From Gemmatimonas phototrophica (GTDB taxonomy: Bacteria > Gemmatimonadota > Gemmatimonadetes > Gemmatimonadales > Gemmatimonadaceae): DNA of 13,977 nucleotides. A program made the position numbers and the translations under genes. Shown piece after piece: positions 1-6,176 of the stretch; the first letter of the stretch is position 1, and each line of letters begins with the position of its first letter. The stretch spans positions 1 to 13,977 of the forward strand of contig CAMBRJ010000028.1 of NCBI GenBank assembly GCA_945870175.1, read 5' to 3'. Under the pieces are notes generated by a model. The model made no database searches. It saw only the letters and a program-made list of their open reading frames with translations, and was not told where the DNA came from.

Positions 1-2
1 AC

Positions 3-635
3 GCGACCGGTGTCGCGTGGCTGCTGGCGCAGGCCCGCGCGTTCCGCGCACTGTCAGTGCCGCCCAAACGCACGATCGTGTTTCTCGCCGTCACGGCGGA
101 GGAGCAGGGACTGCTGGGCTCGCGCTGGTACGGGCAGCACCCGCTCTATCCGCTGGACCGGACGCTGGCCAACATCAACATGGACGCCATGAACACGTTC
201 GGTCGCACGAAGTCGATCGTGAGTCTTGGCGTTGGGCAGACCTCTCTCGAAACGCTGCTCGCACGTGAGGCGGCGAAGGATGGCCGCACGGTGAAGGCCG
301 ACCCGGAATCGGAGAAGGGCTACTTCTATCGCGCCGATCACTTCGAGTTCGCCCGTCAGGGCGTGCCGGCGCTGTCGTTTCTCTTTCCCGGTACCGACTA
401 TCTCGACAAGCCGGCCGGCTACGAGCAGAAGGTGCGCGGCGACTACATCGCCCGCGACTACCACAAGCCCAGCGACGACGTAAAGGCCGACTGGGATCTC
501 ACCGGCGTCGTGGATGACACCCGCCTGTTGTTTCGCGTCGCGCTCACAGTGGCCGATGGCGCCGTGTGGCCCACGTGGACCACCGGTTCGGAGTTTCGCG
601 CGCGACGCGAAGCCGCACTCAAGCGGACTCGCTGA
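3..635 (+). CDS. M28 family zinc exopeptidase, C-terminal part (5' end outside window)
   Basis: The frame is open from the first complete codon at position 3 to the TGA at 633-635, so this is the C-terminal 210 residues of a longer protein. An internal ATG at 57 is not the real start, because coding continues upstream of it. Visible M28 signatures are VTAEEQGLLGS (general-base Glu followed by a zinc-ligand Glu), NINMDAMN (zinc-ligand Asp) and YHKPSDD near the C terminus (zinc-ligand His). The preceding HxD and bridging-Asp motifs would lie upstream. Members are usually secreted or periplasmic enzymes that remove N- or C-terminal amino acids from peptides. The last 17 bases overlap the convergent methyltransferase gene. 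A second M28 enzyme lies about 2.4 kb further on but belongs to a different subgroup. Family assignment is secure; substrate is unknown. Confidence 0.93.
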   Translation, partial: ATGVAWLLAQARAFRALSVPPKRTIVFLAVTAEEQGLLGSRWYGQHPLYPLDRTLANINMDAMNTFGRTKSIVSLGVGQTSLETLLAREAAKDGRTVKADPESEKGYFYRADHFEFARQGVPALSFLFPGTDYLDKPAGYEQKVRGDYIARDYHKPSDDVKADWDLTGVVDDTRLLFRVALTVADGAVWPTWTTGSEFRARREAALKRTR

Positions 636-1338
636 CCCTGCCGCGCGGCGCTAATGTGTCGCGGCGAGGCGGCCGCGGCTTCGCCACATACAGCGTGTGC
701 ATCGGCCCCTTGGTGTCGTGGGCCCGCACGCGCAGCGTCTCCACCAGCAGTCCACTGCCGCGCAGCGCGTGCGCGAAGGCCGGATCGTCGCCCACCGACC
801 AGTAGGCAATGATCCCCGGCGGGCGGAGCGCCGCCACCGTGGTCGCGATGCCACGCTGCGCGTACAGCCGCGCGTTCTCTGACATGATCATGCCGTCGGG
901 ACCGTTGTCGGTGTCGAGCATGATCGCATCGAACTGACCGGCGTGATCGCGCAGCACATTCACGATGTCGTCGTGCACCACGCGCACGCGCGGATCCTTG
1001 AGTGTCTCCACCGAGATGCCATACTCGGGATTGGTGTTCCATTCGATCACCTCAGCCAGAAACTCCGCCACCACCACCTCGGCGTCATCGGCCACCTCCT
1101 TGAGCGCCGCACGCAGCGTAAAGCCGAGCCCGAGTCCGCCGATCAGCACGCGGGCGCCGGGCTTGTCCTTGAGCCCCACACAGGCGACTTCGGCCAGGCG
1201 GTCTTCGGAGAGATGCCGGCGCTGCGACATCAACTCGATACCGTTGGCGCGAATGAGATACGAGCCATCGTGCCGGAACAGCTCGAGGAGCGAGCCATCC
1301 GGCGTGCGGGCGTTACCGAGACGTTCAAACGGCTTCAT
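619..1338 (-). CDS. Spermidine-synthase-like SAM-dependent methyltransferase fold protein
   Basis: This 239-aa cytosolic protein has a Rossmann methyltransferase fold. The glycine loop GGLGLG lies at residues 67-72. An acidic residue suited to nucleoside binding follows the next strand (VVVAEF, E92), then a DD pair at 123-124, and LDTDNGPDG at 141-149 sits where spermidine synthases carry their catalytic Asp motif. The family relation is to spermidine synthase/PABS-like proteins. However, the N-terminal beta domain is short and I do not see the classical aminopropyltransferase substrate residues, so calling it SpeE would be overreach. The start ATG lies 7 bp after the stop of the upstream cyclophilin gene, so the two are probably cotranscribed. 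No clear Shine-Dalgarno is visible. The 3' end overlaps the convergent M28 gene by 17 bp. Confidence 0.85.
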   Translation of the reverse strand: MKPFERLGNARTPDGSLLELFRHDGSYLIRANGIELMSQRRHLSEDRLAEVACVGLKDKPGARVLIGGLGLGFTLRAALKEVADDAEVVVAEFLAEVIEWNTNPEYGISVETLKDPRVRVVHDDIVNVLRDHAGQFDAIMLDTDNGPDGMIMSENARLYAQRGIATTVAALRPPGIIAYWSVGDDPAFAHALRGSGLLVETLRVRAHDTKGPMHTLYVAKPRPPRRDTLAPRGRVSESA

Positions 1339-1345
1339 ACGATTC

Positions 1346-2008
1346 TCAGGGAGACGGAACGACCGTGGCCGATACGATGGAGTCGAGGGCCGGAAACCAC
1401 CGATCGAGATACTTGGTACCGCGCGACATGATGCGCGACTGCACGGGATCTTCTCCGTACTCGAAGTTCAAGCGTTCGAGCACGTCCATGCCCTCCACCA
1501 CCACACCGATGGGCGCGTACAGCTTCTGTCGGTCGAGCTTGGCCGAGTTATCGACCAGGTTGACGTACAGCTGCACCATCCGGCTATTGGCGTCGACGGT
1601 GGTGAACGCCACCGTACCCCGCGTGTTACTCAGTCGCTGCGGTTCATCGGCCATCGCCGACTGCGCCCACTTGGCATTCACCGCCGGATCGCCGTGGATG
1701 CCGAACTGCACCACGAATCCCGGCACCATGCGGAAGAACCGATTACCCGCATAGTAGCCGATCGTGACCAATTCGTAGAATCGATCGGCACCGTGCGGCG
1801 CGAAGGCGCGCGTGATCTCGATGGTGAATGGGCCTTTGCTGGTCTCGACACGCACCCGGAACGAATCGGGGCTGCGCATGGGCGTGGCGGCGGGTGCGGG
1901 AATCACGCGGGGCACGACCTTCGCGGACGGCGTGCGCGGCTCGGCCGAGCAGGCGGCCATTGCAGTCAGGCCGATCGCCAGCAGGATCCGGGTAGTCAGC
2001 ACACGCAT
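1346..2008 (-). CDS. Cyclophilin-type peptidyl-prolyl cis-trans isomerase, predicted lipoprotein
   Basis: This 220-aa protein catalyses cis-trans isomerisation of Xaa-Pro bonds and so assists folding of exported proteins. The start is placed at the internal ATG 2006-2008 because it is preceded by AAGGGG six bases upstream and is followed directly by a basic, then hydrophobic leader ending MAAC (Cys20), a lipobox-like site. A longer frame reaching 2065 would add 19 unlikely residues. Cyclophilin motifs are FFRMVPGFVVQFG (active-site Arg region), GTVAFTTVDANS, QLYVNLVDN and YAPIGVVVEGMDVLERL, in the usual order. The protein is likely anchored in the envelope facing the periplasm. It is the first gene of a probable two-gene unit with the methyltransferase-fold gene and is divergent from the small lipoprotein at 2069, separated by 60 bp. 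Met at the -3 lipobox position is slightly atypical. Confidence 0.93.
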   Translation of the reverse strand: MRVLTTRILLAIGLTAMAACSAEPRTPSAKVVPRVIPAPAATPMRSPDSFRVRVETSKGPFTIEITRAFAPHGADRFYELVTIGYYAGNRFFRMVPGFVVQFGIHGDPAVNAKWAQSAMADEPQRLSNTRGTVAFTTVDANSRMVQLYVNLVDNSAKLDRQKLYAPIGVVVEGMDVLERLNFEYGEDPVQSRIMSRGTKYLDRWFPALDSIVSATVVPSP

Positions 2009-2068
2009 CTCATGCCCCTTGCGCTCCGCGCCCTGTAAATTCGAAGAGAACCCTCGGCCTCTCACCGT

Positions 2069-2449
2069 ATGCCTAGTCTATCCCGCCCCTTGCTCCGCCG
2101 CACATTCGCGCGCTGGGCGGCCGTCCTGCTGCCCCTCGCATCGTGCGTGGGTGAGCGTGACCAGTTGCCCGATACACCGATCACGGCCCCCAAGGCGCCG
2201 CTCGAAACGCATCTCCGCGGGCGCGTGCAGGATCTCGCCACGGCGCTGCCGATCGGCGGTGCCCGGGTCACGGTGGACGCCGTCTCGGATACCAGCCACG
2301 ATGATGGCCGCTACAACCTGCAGCGACTCCGCGTGGGCGCCTCCGACATCATGACCGTACGGGCGGGCTACGACACGGCGCGCACGCTGCTGCCGCTGCT
2401 TGGAGGCGATCAGGAGTTCATCGTGCGACTCCGGAAGGCGGTGCCGTAA
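2069..2449 (+). CDS. Small lipoprotein with carboxypeptidase-regulatory-like (beta-sandwich) domain
   Basis: This is a 126-aa exported protein. The N terminus is basic (RPLLRR, then R15) followed by a hydrophobic stretch ending LASC (Cys26), a textbook lipobox. Residues of about 48-123 read as one carboxypeptidase regulatory-like/transthyretin-type beta sandwich: LRGRVQDLATALPIGGARV, then DTSHDDGRYNLQRLRVG and VRAGYDTAR. This gives the typical order of strand, 'P..GA.V', 'T..DG.Y.L..L..G' and 'AGY'. Such domains are usually non-catalytic binding or structural modules, often fused to TonB-dependent receptors; here the domain stands alone. The gene is divergent from the cyclophilin lipoprotein and ends 33 bp before the convergent hypothetical gene. 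The binding partner is unknown. Confidence 0.85.
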   Translation: MPSLSRPLLRRTFARWAAVLLPLASCVGERDQLPDTPITAPKAPLETHLRGRVQDLATALPIGGARVTVDAVSDTSHDDGRYNLQRLRVGASDIMTVRAGYDTARTLLPLLGGDQEFIVRLRKAVP

Positions 2450-2482
2450 GCGCACAGGGCGCGCGCATGGGCCACTACCCCC

Positions 2483-2929
2483 TCAATCCTCGTCTTCCAC
2501 CCACAGCACCGCGGTCACGCCATCACCCACGCACACGATGCCGGCATCGAGCGCCGATTCCGTGAGCGGATCGAAGCTGAAGCCATTGGCATGCGGCGAC
2601 GCCTCGCCGAAGACATCGGCCCAGTCGCCGTTGGTGAAGCAGCTGAACGGTTCCGGTACCATGGCCAACAGGTCGCTCACCAGCGCATCGGCCTCCGTCG
2701 CAGGAATAATCACCGCGTTGCTGCCGAGATCCCGACCAAGCACGCCAGCGGCAATGCGGAGCGCGTCACTCTCGCTCACCTCGAGCCAGCCGTCGCCGAG
2801 CGCACGCATGCCGAGGCCTTCCACGGCCTGATCGGCGAGGATCCGTGCTTTCGCCCACTGCGGCTGCGGTACGAGCGCGCAGGTGACGCGTCCACTCGTA
2901 CGGCGCGCGATGATGGTATCAGTCAGCAT
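2483..2929 (-). CDS. Hypothetical protein, acidic, 148 aa
   Basis: I do not recognise this family. The frame stays open to 3073, but the first 48 codons would overlap the start of the divergent peptidase gene and look like non-coding translation. The ATG at 2927-2929 (MLTDTIIARR) is therefore preferred, although no strong ribosome site precedes it. The protein has no signal peptide or membrane segment, so it is probably cytosolic. It has three cysteines (VTCAL, FSCFTNG, GIVCVGD), a mixed alpha/beta pattern and an acidic C terminus ending WVEDED. Two halves can be discerned: an N-terminal part rich in Ala/Leu helices, and a C-terminal part with NGDWADVFGEA and ANGFSFDPLTES. Codon use matches its neighbours. 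It stands alone on its strand between convergent and divergent partners, so context gives no function. Confidence 0.72.
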   Translation of the reverse strand: MLTDTIIARRTSGRVTCALVPQPQWAKARILADQAVEGLGMRALGDGWLEVSESDALRIAAGVLGRDLGSNAVIIPATEADALVSDLLAMVPEPFSCFTNGDWADVFGEASPHANGFSFDPLTESALDAGIVCVGDGVTAVLWVEDED

Positions 2930-2999
2930 GATGAATGGTGTGAGGGTGTGCGCAATATGCCACGGGGATTGGACGGCGTGCGTCGCAGCACCGAGATTG

Positions 3000-3017
3000 G
3001 AGGAATCCTCATTCCTC
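3000..3017. repeat. Perfect 7-bp inverted repeat in the divergent intergenic region
   Basis: GAGGAAT, a 4-base spacer CCTC, then ATTCCTC form a perfect short hairpin between the divergent hypothetical gene and the M28 peptidase gene. The left arm contains a GGAGGA Shine-Dalgarno-like sequence, but it lies about 30 bases before the likely start, too far to act directly. It could be an operator or a leader hairpin; its role is unproven. Confidence 0.35.
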
Positions 3018-3033
3018 ACCCCAGACCGTGGAT

Positions 3034-4431
3034 ATGCCGATGGTTCGCTCCTCTCTGCTCGCCGCCCTCGCATGGGCGGCGCTCGCCTCCCCGCTCGCGG
3101 CCCCGTTGTCGGCCCCGTTGTCGGCGCAGGCTCCCGAGGCGATTCCCGCCAAGTACGCCGAGGTCGCGAACCGCATCATCGCCGCCGCTCAGGCCGACTC
3201 GGCCGGCGCCTGGAACCGTATCGCCGAGCTCACCGATCGATTCGGCCATCGCCTGTCGGGCTCGAAGGCGCTCGAAGACGCCATTCTGTGGACGGCCGCC
3301 ACGATGGAGAAGGACGGCCTCGCCAACGTGAAGCGCGAAAAGGTGATGGTGCCGCATTGGGTGCGCGGCGCTGAGTCGCTGGAGCTGGTCGCGCCGCGTC
3401 GTCAGCTGCTCCCCATGCTCGGCCTGGGCGGCAGCATCGCCACGCCGGCCGCCGGCATCACCGCCGAGGTGATGGTGGTGGCCAGCTTTGAAGAACTCAC
3501 GCAGCGCGCGGCCGAAGCCAAAGGCAAGATCGTGCTGTACGACGCCGAGTGGCGCGACTACGGCTACAACGGCTCGTTCCGTCGGCTTGGCGCCATCGCC
3601 GCCGCCAAGGTCGGTGCCGTGGCGTCGCTGGCGCGCGCCGCGGGTCCGTACAGCATGCGCACGCCGCACACCGGCAGCATGAGCTATGACTCCACGGTGA
3701 AGAAGATTCCGCACGCCAGCGTGACGTCGGAAGACGCGATGATGATGCGTCGCATGATCAACCGCGGCGACAAGGTGCGTGTGACGCTCAAGATGAGCGC
3801 GAAGATGTTGCCAGACGCGCAGAGCCACAACGTGATGGGTGAGCTGCGCGGACGCGAGAAGCCCGAGGAGATCGTGGTGATGGGCGGCCACATCGACTCG
3901 TGGGATGTGGGTCAGGGCGCGATGGACGACGCCGGTGGCGTGGTGATCGCCTGGGAGGCGATTCGCCTGCTCAAAAAGTTGGGACTCACACCGCGTCGCA
4001 CGATCCGCGCCGTGGGATGGACGAACGAAGAGAACGGCATGCGCGGCGGCAATGCGTATCGTGATGTGCACCAGAACGAAGTGCACCAGCTCGCGATCGA
4101 ATCCGACGGCGGCGTGTTCTCACCGCTCGGCTTCGGCTTTACCGGATCGCCAGCCGCCCGCTCGATCGTGACCGCGATCGGCTCGTTGCTGAACCCGATC
4201 AACGCCGGCAAGATCGAAGCATCCGGTGGCGGCGCCGACATTGGACCCATCATGGCCACCGGCGTGCCGGGCATGGGGCTGAACGTGGACGGCACGCGTT
4301 ACTTCTGGTTCCACCACACCGACGCCGACACGCCCGACAAGCTCGACCGGGCGGAAGTGCAGCGCTGCGTGGCGGCCATGGCGGTGATGGCCTACATCGC
4401 GGCGGATATAGAGCAGGGGTTGCCGAGGTGA
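3034..4431 (+). CDS. M28 family peptidase, carboxypeptidase Q (PGCP)-like, secreted
   Basis: This 465-aa zinc exopeptidase closely follows the M28B/plasma glutamate carboxypeptidase pattern. It has an N-terminal signal peptide (hydrophobic to about residue 33), a protease-associated insert (roughly 120-240), and then the catalytic core. Predicted zinc ligands and base are H286 in GGHIDSWD, D298 in AMDDAGG, E332/E333 in TNEENG, D358 in IESDGG, and His at 427 or 428 in FHHTDADT. All expected catalytic positions are present and the length is close to mammalian PGCP (about 470 aa). It should hydrolyse dipeptides or short peptides outside the cytoplasm. Possible starts are GTG 3028, ATG 3034 and ATG 3040; none has a well-spaced ribosome site, and 3034 is chosen as the first ATG before the signal peptide. 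It stands alone and is followed by a long inverted repeat. Confidence 0.95.
   Translation: MPMVRSSLLAALAWAALASPLAAPLSAPLSAQAPEAIPAKYAEVANRIIAAAQADSAGAWNRIAELTDRFGHRLSGSKALEDAILWTAATMEKDGLANVKREKVMVPHWVRGAESLELVAPRRQLLPMLGLGGSIATPAAGITAEVMVVASFEELTQRAAEAKGKIVLYDAEWRDYGYNGSFRRLGAIAAAKVGAVASLARAAGPYSMRTPHTGSMSYDSTVKKIPHASVTSEDAMMMRRMINRGDKVRVTLKMSAKMLPDAQSHNVMGELRGREKPEEIVVMGGHIDSWDVGQGAMDDAGGVVIAWEAIRLLKKLGLTPRRTIRAVGWTNEENGMRGGNAYRDVHQNEVHQLAIESDGGVFSPLGFGFTGSPAARSIVTAIGSLLNPINAGKIEASGGGADIGPIMATGVPGMGLNVDGTRYFWFHHTDADTPDKLDRAEVQRCVAAMAVMAYIAADIEQGLPR
3099..3122 (+). repeat. 12-bp perfect tandem duplication inside the signal peptide
   Basis: GGCCCCGTTGTC occurs twice in direct succession, encoding the repeated residues APLS-APLS at the end of the leader of the M28 peptidase. 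It preserves frame. It looks like a replication-slippage duplication in a stretch where length is tolerated. Confidence 0.8.
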
Positions 4432-4451
4432 GTAGCGACTGTCAACGCATA

Positions 4452-4561
4452 ACTCCCTAGGGAGCAGGGAGGAGGGTATCAGGGAGCAGGAGGCAGGAAA
4501 GCCGCGCGCCGTTCACCTGCGTCCTGCCCCCTGACACCCTCCTCCCTGCTTCCTAGGGAGT
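4452..4561. repeat. Long imperfect inverted repeat (46-bp arms) between convergent genes
   Basis: The arm at 4452-4497 pairs with 4516-4561 at 42 of 46 positions around an 18-base spacer. Mismatches fall at arm positions 11, 27, 34 and 41. The outer ends are ACTCCCTAGG on each side, and the left end contains the perfect palindrome CTCCCTAGGGAG. The left arm is almost pure purine on the + strand. RNA from either strand would fold into a very strong stem-loop, which suits a bidirectional terminator or 3' stabilising element for the convergent M28 and pseudouridine synthase genes. No T-tract follows, so classical intrinsic termination is not shown. A dispersed repeat or MITE-like element is the alternative. 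Confidence 0.85.
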
Positions 4562-4599
4562 GTGCAGTTTCGGTTCGCAGTTTCAGTGTGCAGTACCGC
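4561..4599. repeat. Three degenerate 13-bp tandem units
   Basis: Units at 4561-4573 (TGTGCAGTTTCGG), 4574-4586 (TTCGCAGTTTCAG) and 4587-4599 (TGTGCAGTACCGC) match each other at about 10 of 13 positions in the closest pairs. AGTGTGCAGT recurs exactly 26 bp apart (4559-4568 and 4585-4594). The array directly abuts the right end of the long inverted repeat and runs up to the stop codon of the pseudouridine synthase gene. Confidence 0.7.
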
Positions 4600-5949
4600 T
4601 CAAAACGGTACCGGGCTCGTAAAGACAACCTCGGCACCCGTGTCCGGATGGGTAAATGCCAACGACTCGGCGTGCAGCAGCAACCGCTCGCCGTACTCGG
4701 GGGCGCTGCGCCCGTAGAGGCGATCGCCCACGATCGGCGCGTCGAGACCGAGCGGATTGGACGCATGCACGCGTAACTGGTGGGTGCGCCCCGTGTGCGG
4801 GGTGAAGGCCACCTTGGTCCGCCCGCCAGCGCGCTCGAGCACCTGCCATCCGGTCACCGCGGGCGTCCCATGCACCGGATCGTGGATTTGCCGGGGCCGG
4901 TCGTCGATATCCACGCGCATCGGAAAGTCGATCACGCCCTCGTCGCCCACGACCTCGCCATCCAGCCACGCCACGTAGCGTTTGCGGATCTCGCCCAGTG
5001 AGAACAGACGCTGTAGCGCCGAGAAGGTGGTCGCGCGCTTGGCCGCCAGTAGCACGCCCGAGGTGTCGAGATCAAGGCGATGCACCACCAGCTGTCCGGT
5101 GGCATCGGGATAGCGCACCCGCAGGCGCGTGGACACCGAATCGCGCAGCAACCCGCTACGGCCGGGCACCGACAACAGTCCGCACGGCTTGTCGACGACG
5201 ACGAGGTATTCGTCTTCGTACACGACACGCGGCTCGGACTCGGCGATGGCGGCGGCCCCGAACACCGGTGGCGGGTCGGCCGGGAGCCCACCCAGCATGT
5301 GCGCGAGAATGGGTGGACACTTCCCCTGACAGGCGGGATAGAACGAGCCGGCGCGACGATCCCCCGTGCGGGGCGGGGCGCCCCACCAAAACTCGGCCAG
5401 CGCCAGCGGACGTAGCCCCTGCGCGTACGCCTGCGCGAGCAGCTTTGGCGCCGCACAGTCACCTGCACCACCGGGTGGTTCCTTGGGCGCGAACAGGTCG
5501 CGCAGGGCGCGCACCTCGCCCCGCGCATTGGCGAAGTGATACGTGTTCTGGATGGCCGGCAGCAATTCACGCGAGCGCGCGGTCCGCGCGTCGTCGTCGA
5601 CGCCGAGGTCGTACAGTTCGGCTTCACCGGGAATCCAAACAGCGTCGCGCGCCGCGGCATCGTACGCGGGCGGCGCCCAGCCTTCGATCACCCACTGGCC
5701 CGCCATCATGCCAGAGAAAGCCCGCAGATAGCCTGGCGTGCCATCAGGAGCGACGACCACCAGCACCCCGAACATTTTCCCGTTGCCCGGCTCGTCGAGC
5801 CTCCACGGGGCCATCGCGGGCCATTGCAACACGGCCACGGTGTCCATGGCCGCGCGCCGAGCGAGCGGATGGACCGCCGCGCGATCGAAGGGACTCGGGA
5901 ATCGCGCGGGGAGATCGCTGACGTCGGGTGGCGAGGTGAACCGGATCAC
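4600..5949 (-). CDS. RluA-family 23S rRNA/tRNA pseudouridine synthase with N-terminal extra domain
   Basis: This 449-aa cytosolic enzyme converts specific uridines in structured RNA to pseudouridine. The C-terminal half (from about residue 240) is the RluA catalytic domain: VVYEDEYLVVVDKPCGLLSVPG, then VVHRLDLDTSGVLLAAK with catalytic Asp293 in HRLD, and later FTPHTGRTHQLRVH and IVGDRLYG. The N-terminal half is a distinct conserved region seen in a subgroup of long RluA proteins. It includes GKMFGVLVV, YLRAFSGMMAG, DCAAPKLLAQAYAQGLRPLALAEFWWG and FYPACQGKCPPILAHMLGG, with a C-x3-C pair. Its role is not known to me. No S4 domain is visible. The GTG start at 5947-5949 is supported because the conserved N-terminal region begins within a few residues of it. 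It is divergent from the kinase gene and convergent with the M28 gene. Confidence 0.93.
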   Translation of the reverse strand: MIRFTSPPDVSDLPARFPSPFDRAAVHPLARRAAMDTVAVLQWPAMAPWRLDEPGNGKMFGVLVVVAPDGTPGYLRAFSGMMAGQWVIEGWAPPAYDAAARDAVWIPGEAELYDLGVDDDARTARSRELLPAIQNTYHFANARGEVRALRDLFAPKEPPGGAGDCAAPKLLAQAYAQGLRPLALAEFWWGAPPRTGDRRAGSFYPACQGKCPPILAHMLGGLPADPPPVFGAAAIAESEPRVVYEDEYLVVVDKPCGLLSVPGRSGLLRDSVSTRLRVRYPDATGQLVVHRLDLDTSGVLLAAKRATTFSALQRLFSLGEIRKRYVAWLDGEVVGDEGVIDFPMRVDIDDRPRQIHDPVHGTPAVTGWQVLERAGGRTKVAFTPHTGRTHQLRVHASNPLGLDAPIVGDRLYGRSAPEYGERLLLHAESLAFTHPDTGAEVVFTSPVPF

Positions 5950-5959
5950 GTGTGCACGT
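5948..5959. promoter_or_regulatory. Small inverted repeat at the pseudouridine synthase start, candidate operator
   Basis: ACGTG-TG-CACGT overlaps the GTG start of the pseudouridine synthase gene and is followed by GTTAAC. It lies in the 227-bp region between this gene and the divergent kinase. The rest of that region, to 6176, shows no convincing -35/-10 pair or terminator. The arms are only 5 bp, so this may be chance. Confidence 0.2.
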
Positions 5960-6176
5960 TAACGAAGTCACGCCGCCACGTGCGGCTCCGGGGGCGTGGG
6001 CTCCCTATGCTAGCTCGTCGCGGGCGGGGCAACTATGCGACTGGACGACCCAGGACCCGCGTGTGCAGTCGACCGGCGCGCGCCCGATCGCTCGCAGGGT
6101 CAGCGCTCACGCTCTACATTCCCATCTACGGAATCGGCCATCGTCCTTGCCGGACCGCTCACCCCCACTCGCGCCT

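Noticed and set aside
2009..2065. 19-residue N-terminal extension of the cyclophilin
   Set aside because: It would place residues before an evident lipoprotein leader, and a good AAGGGG ribosome site precedes the internal ATG at 2008.
2930..3073. 48-codon extension of the hypothetical gene
   Set aside because: It would run across the divergent promoter region and the first codons of the M28 peptidase gene, and its composition is not protein-like.
4583..4969. Other open frames within the pseudouridine synthase region
   Set aside because: They are out of frame with HRLD and the other RluA motifs and have the Arg-rich composition typical of shadow frames.
5952..6176. 75-codon N-terminal extension of the kinase from a GTG
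   Set aside because: The translation looks like random high-GC sequence, lacks motifs and would overlap the promoter region of the divergent gene. The ATG at 6177 begins right before the kinase fold.
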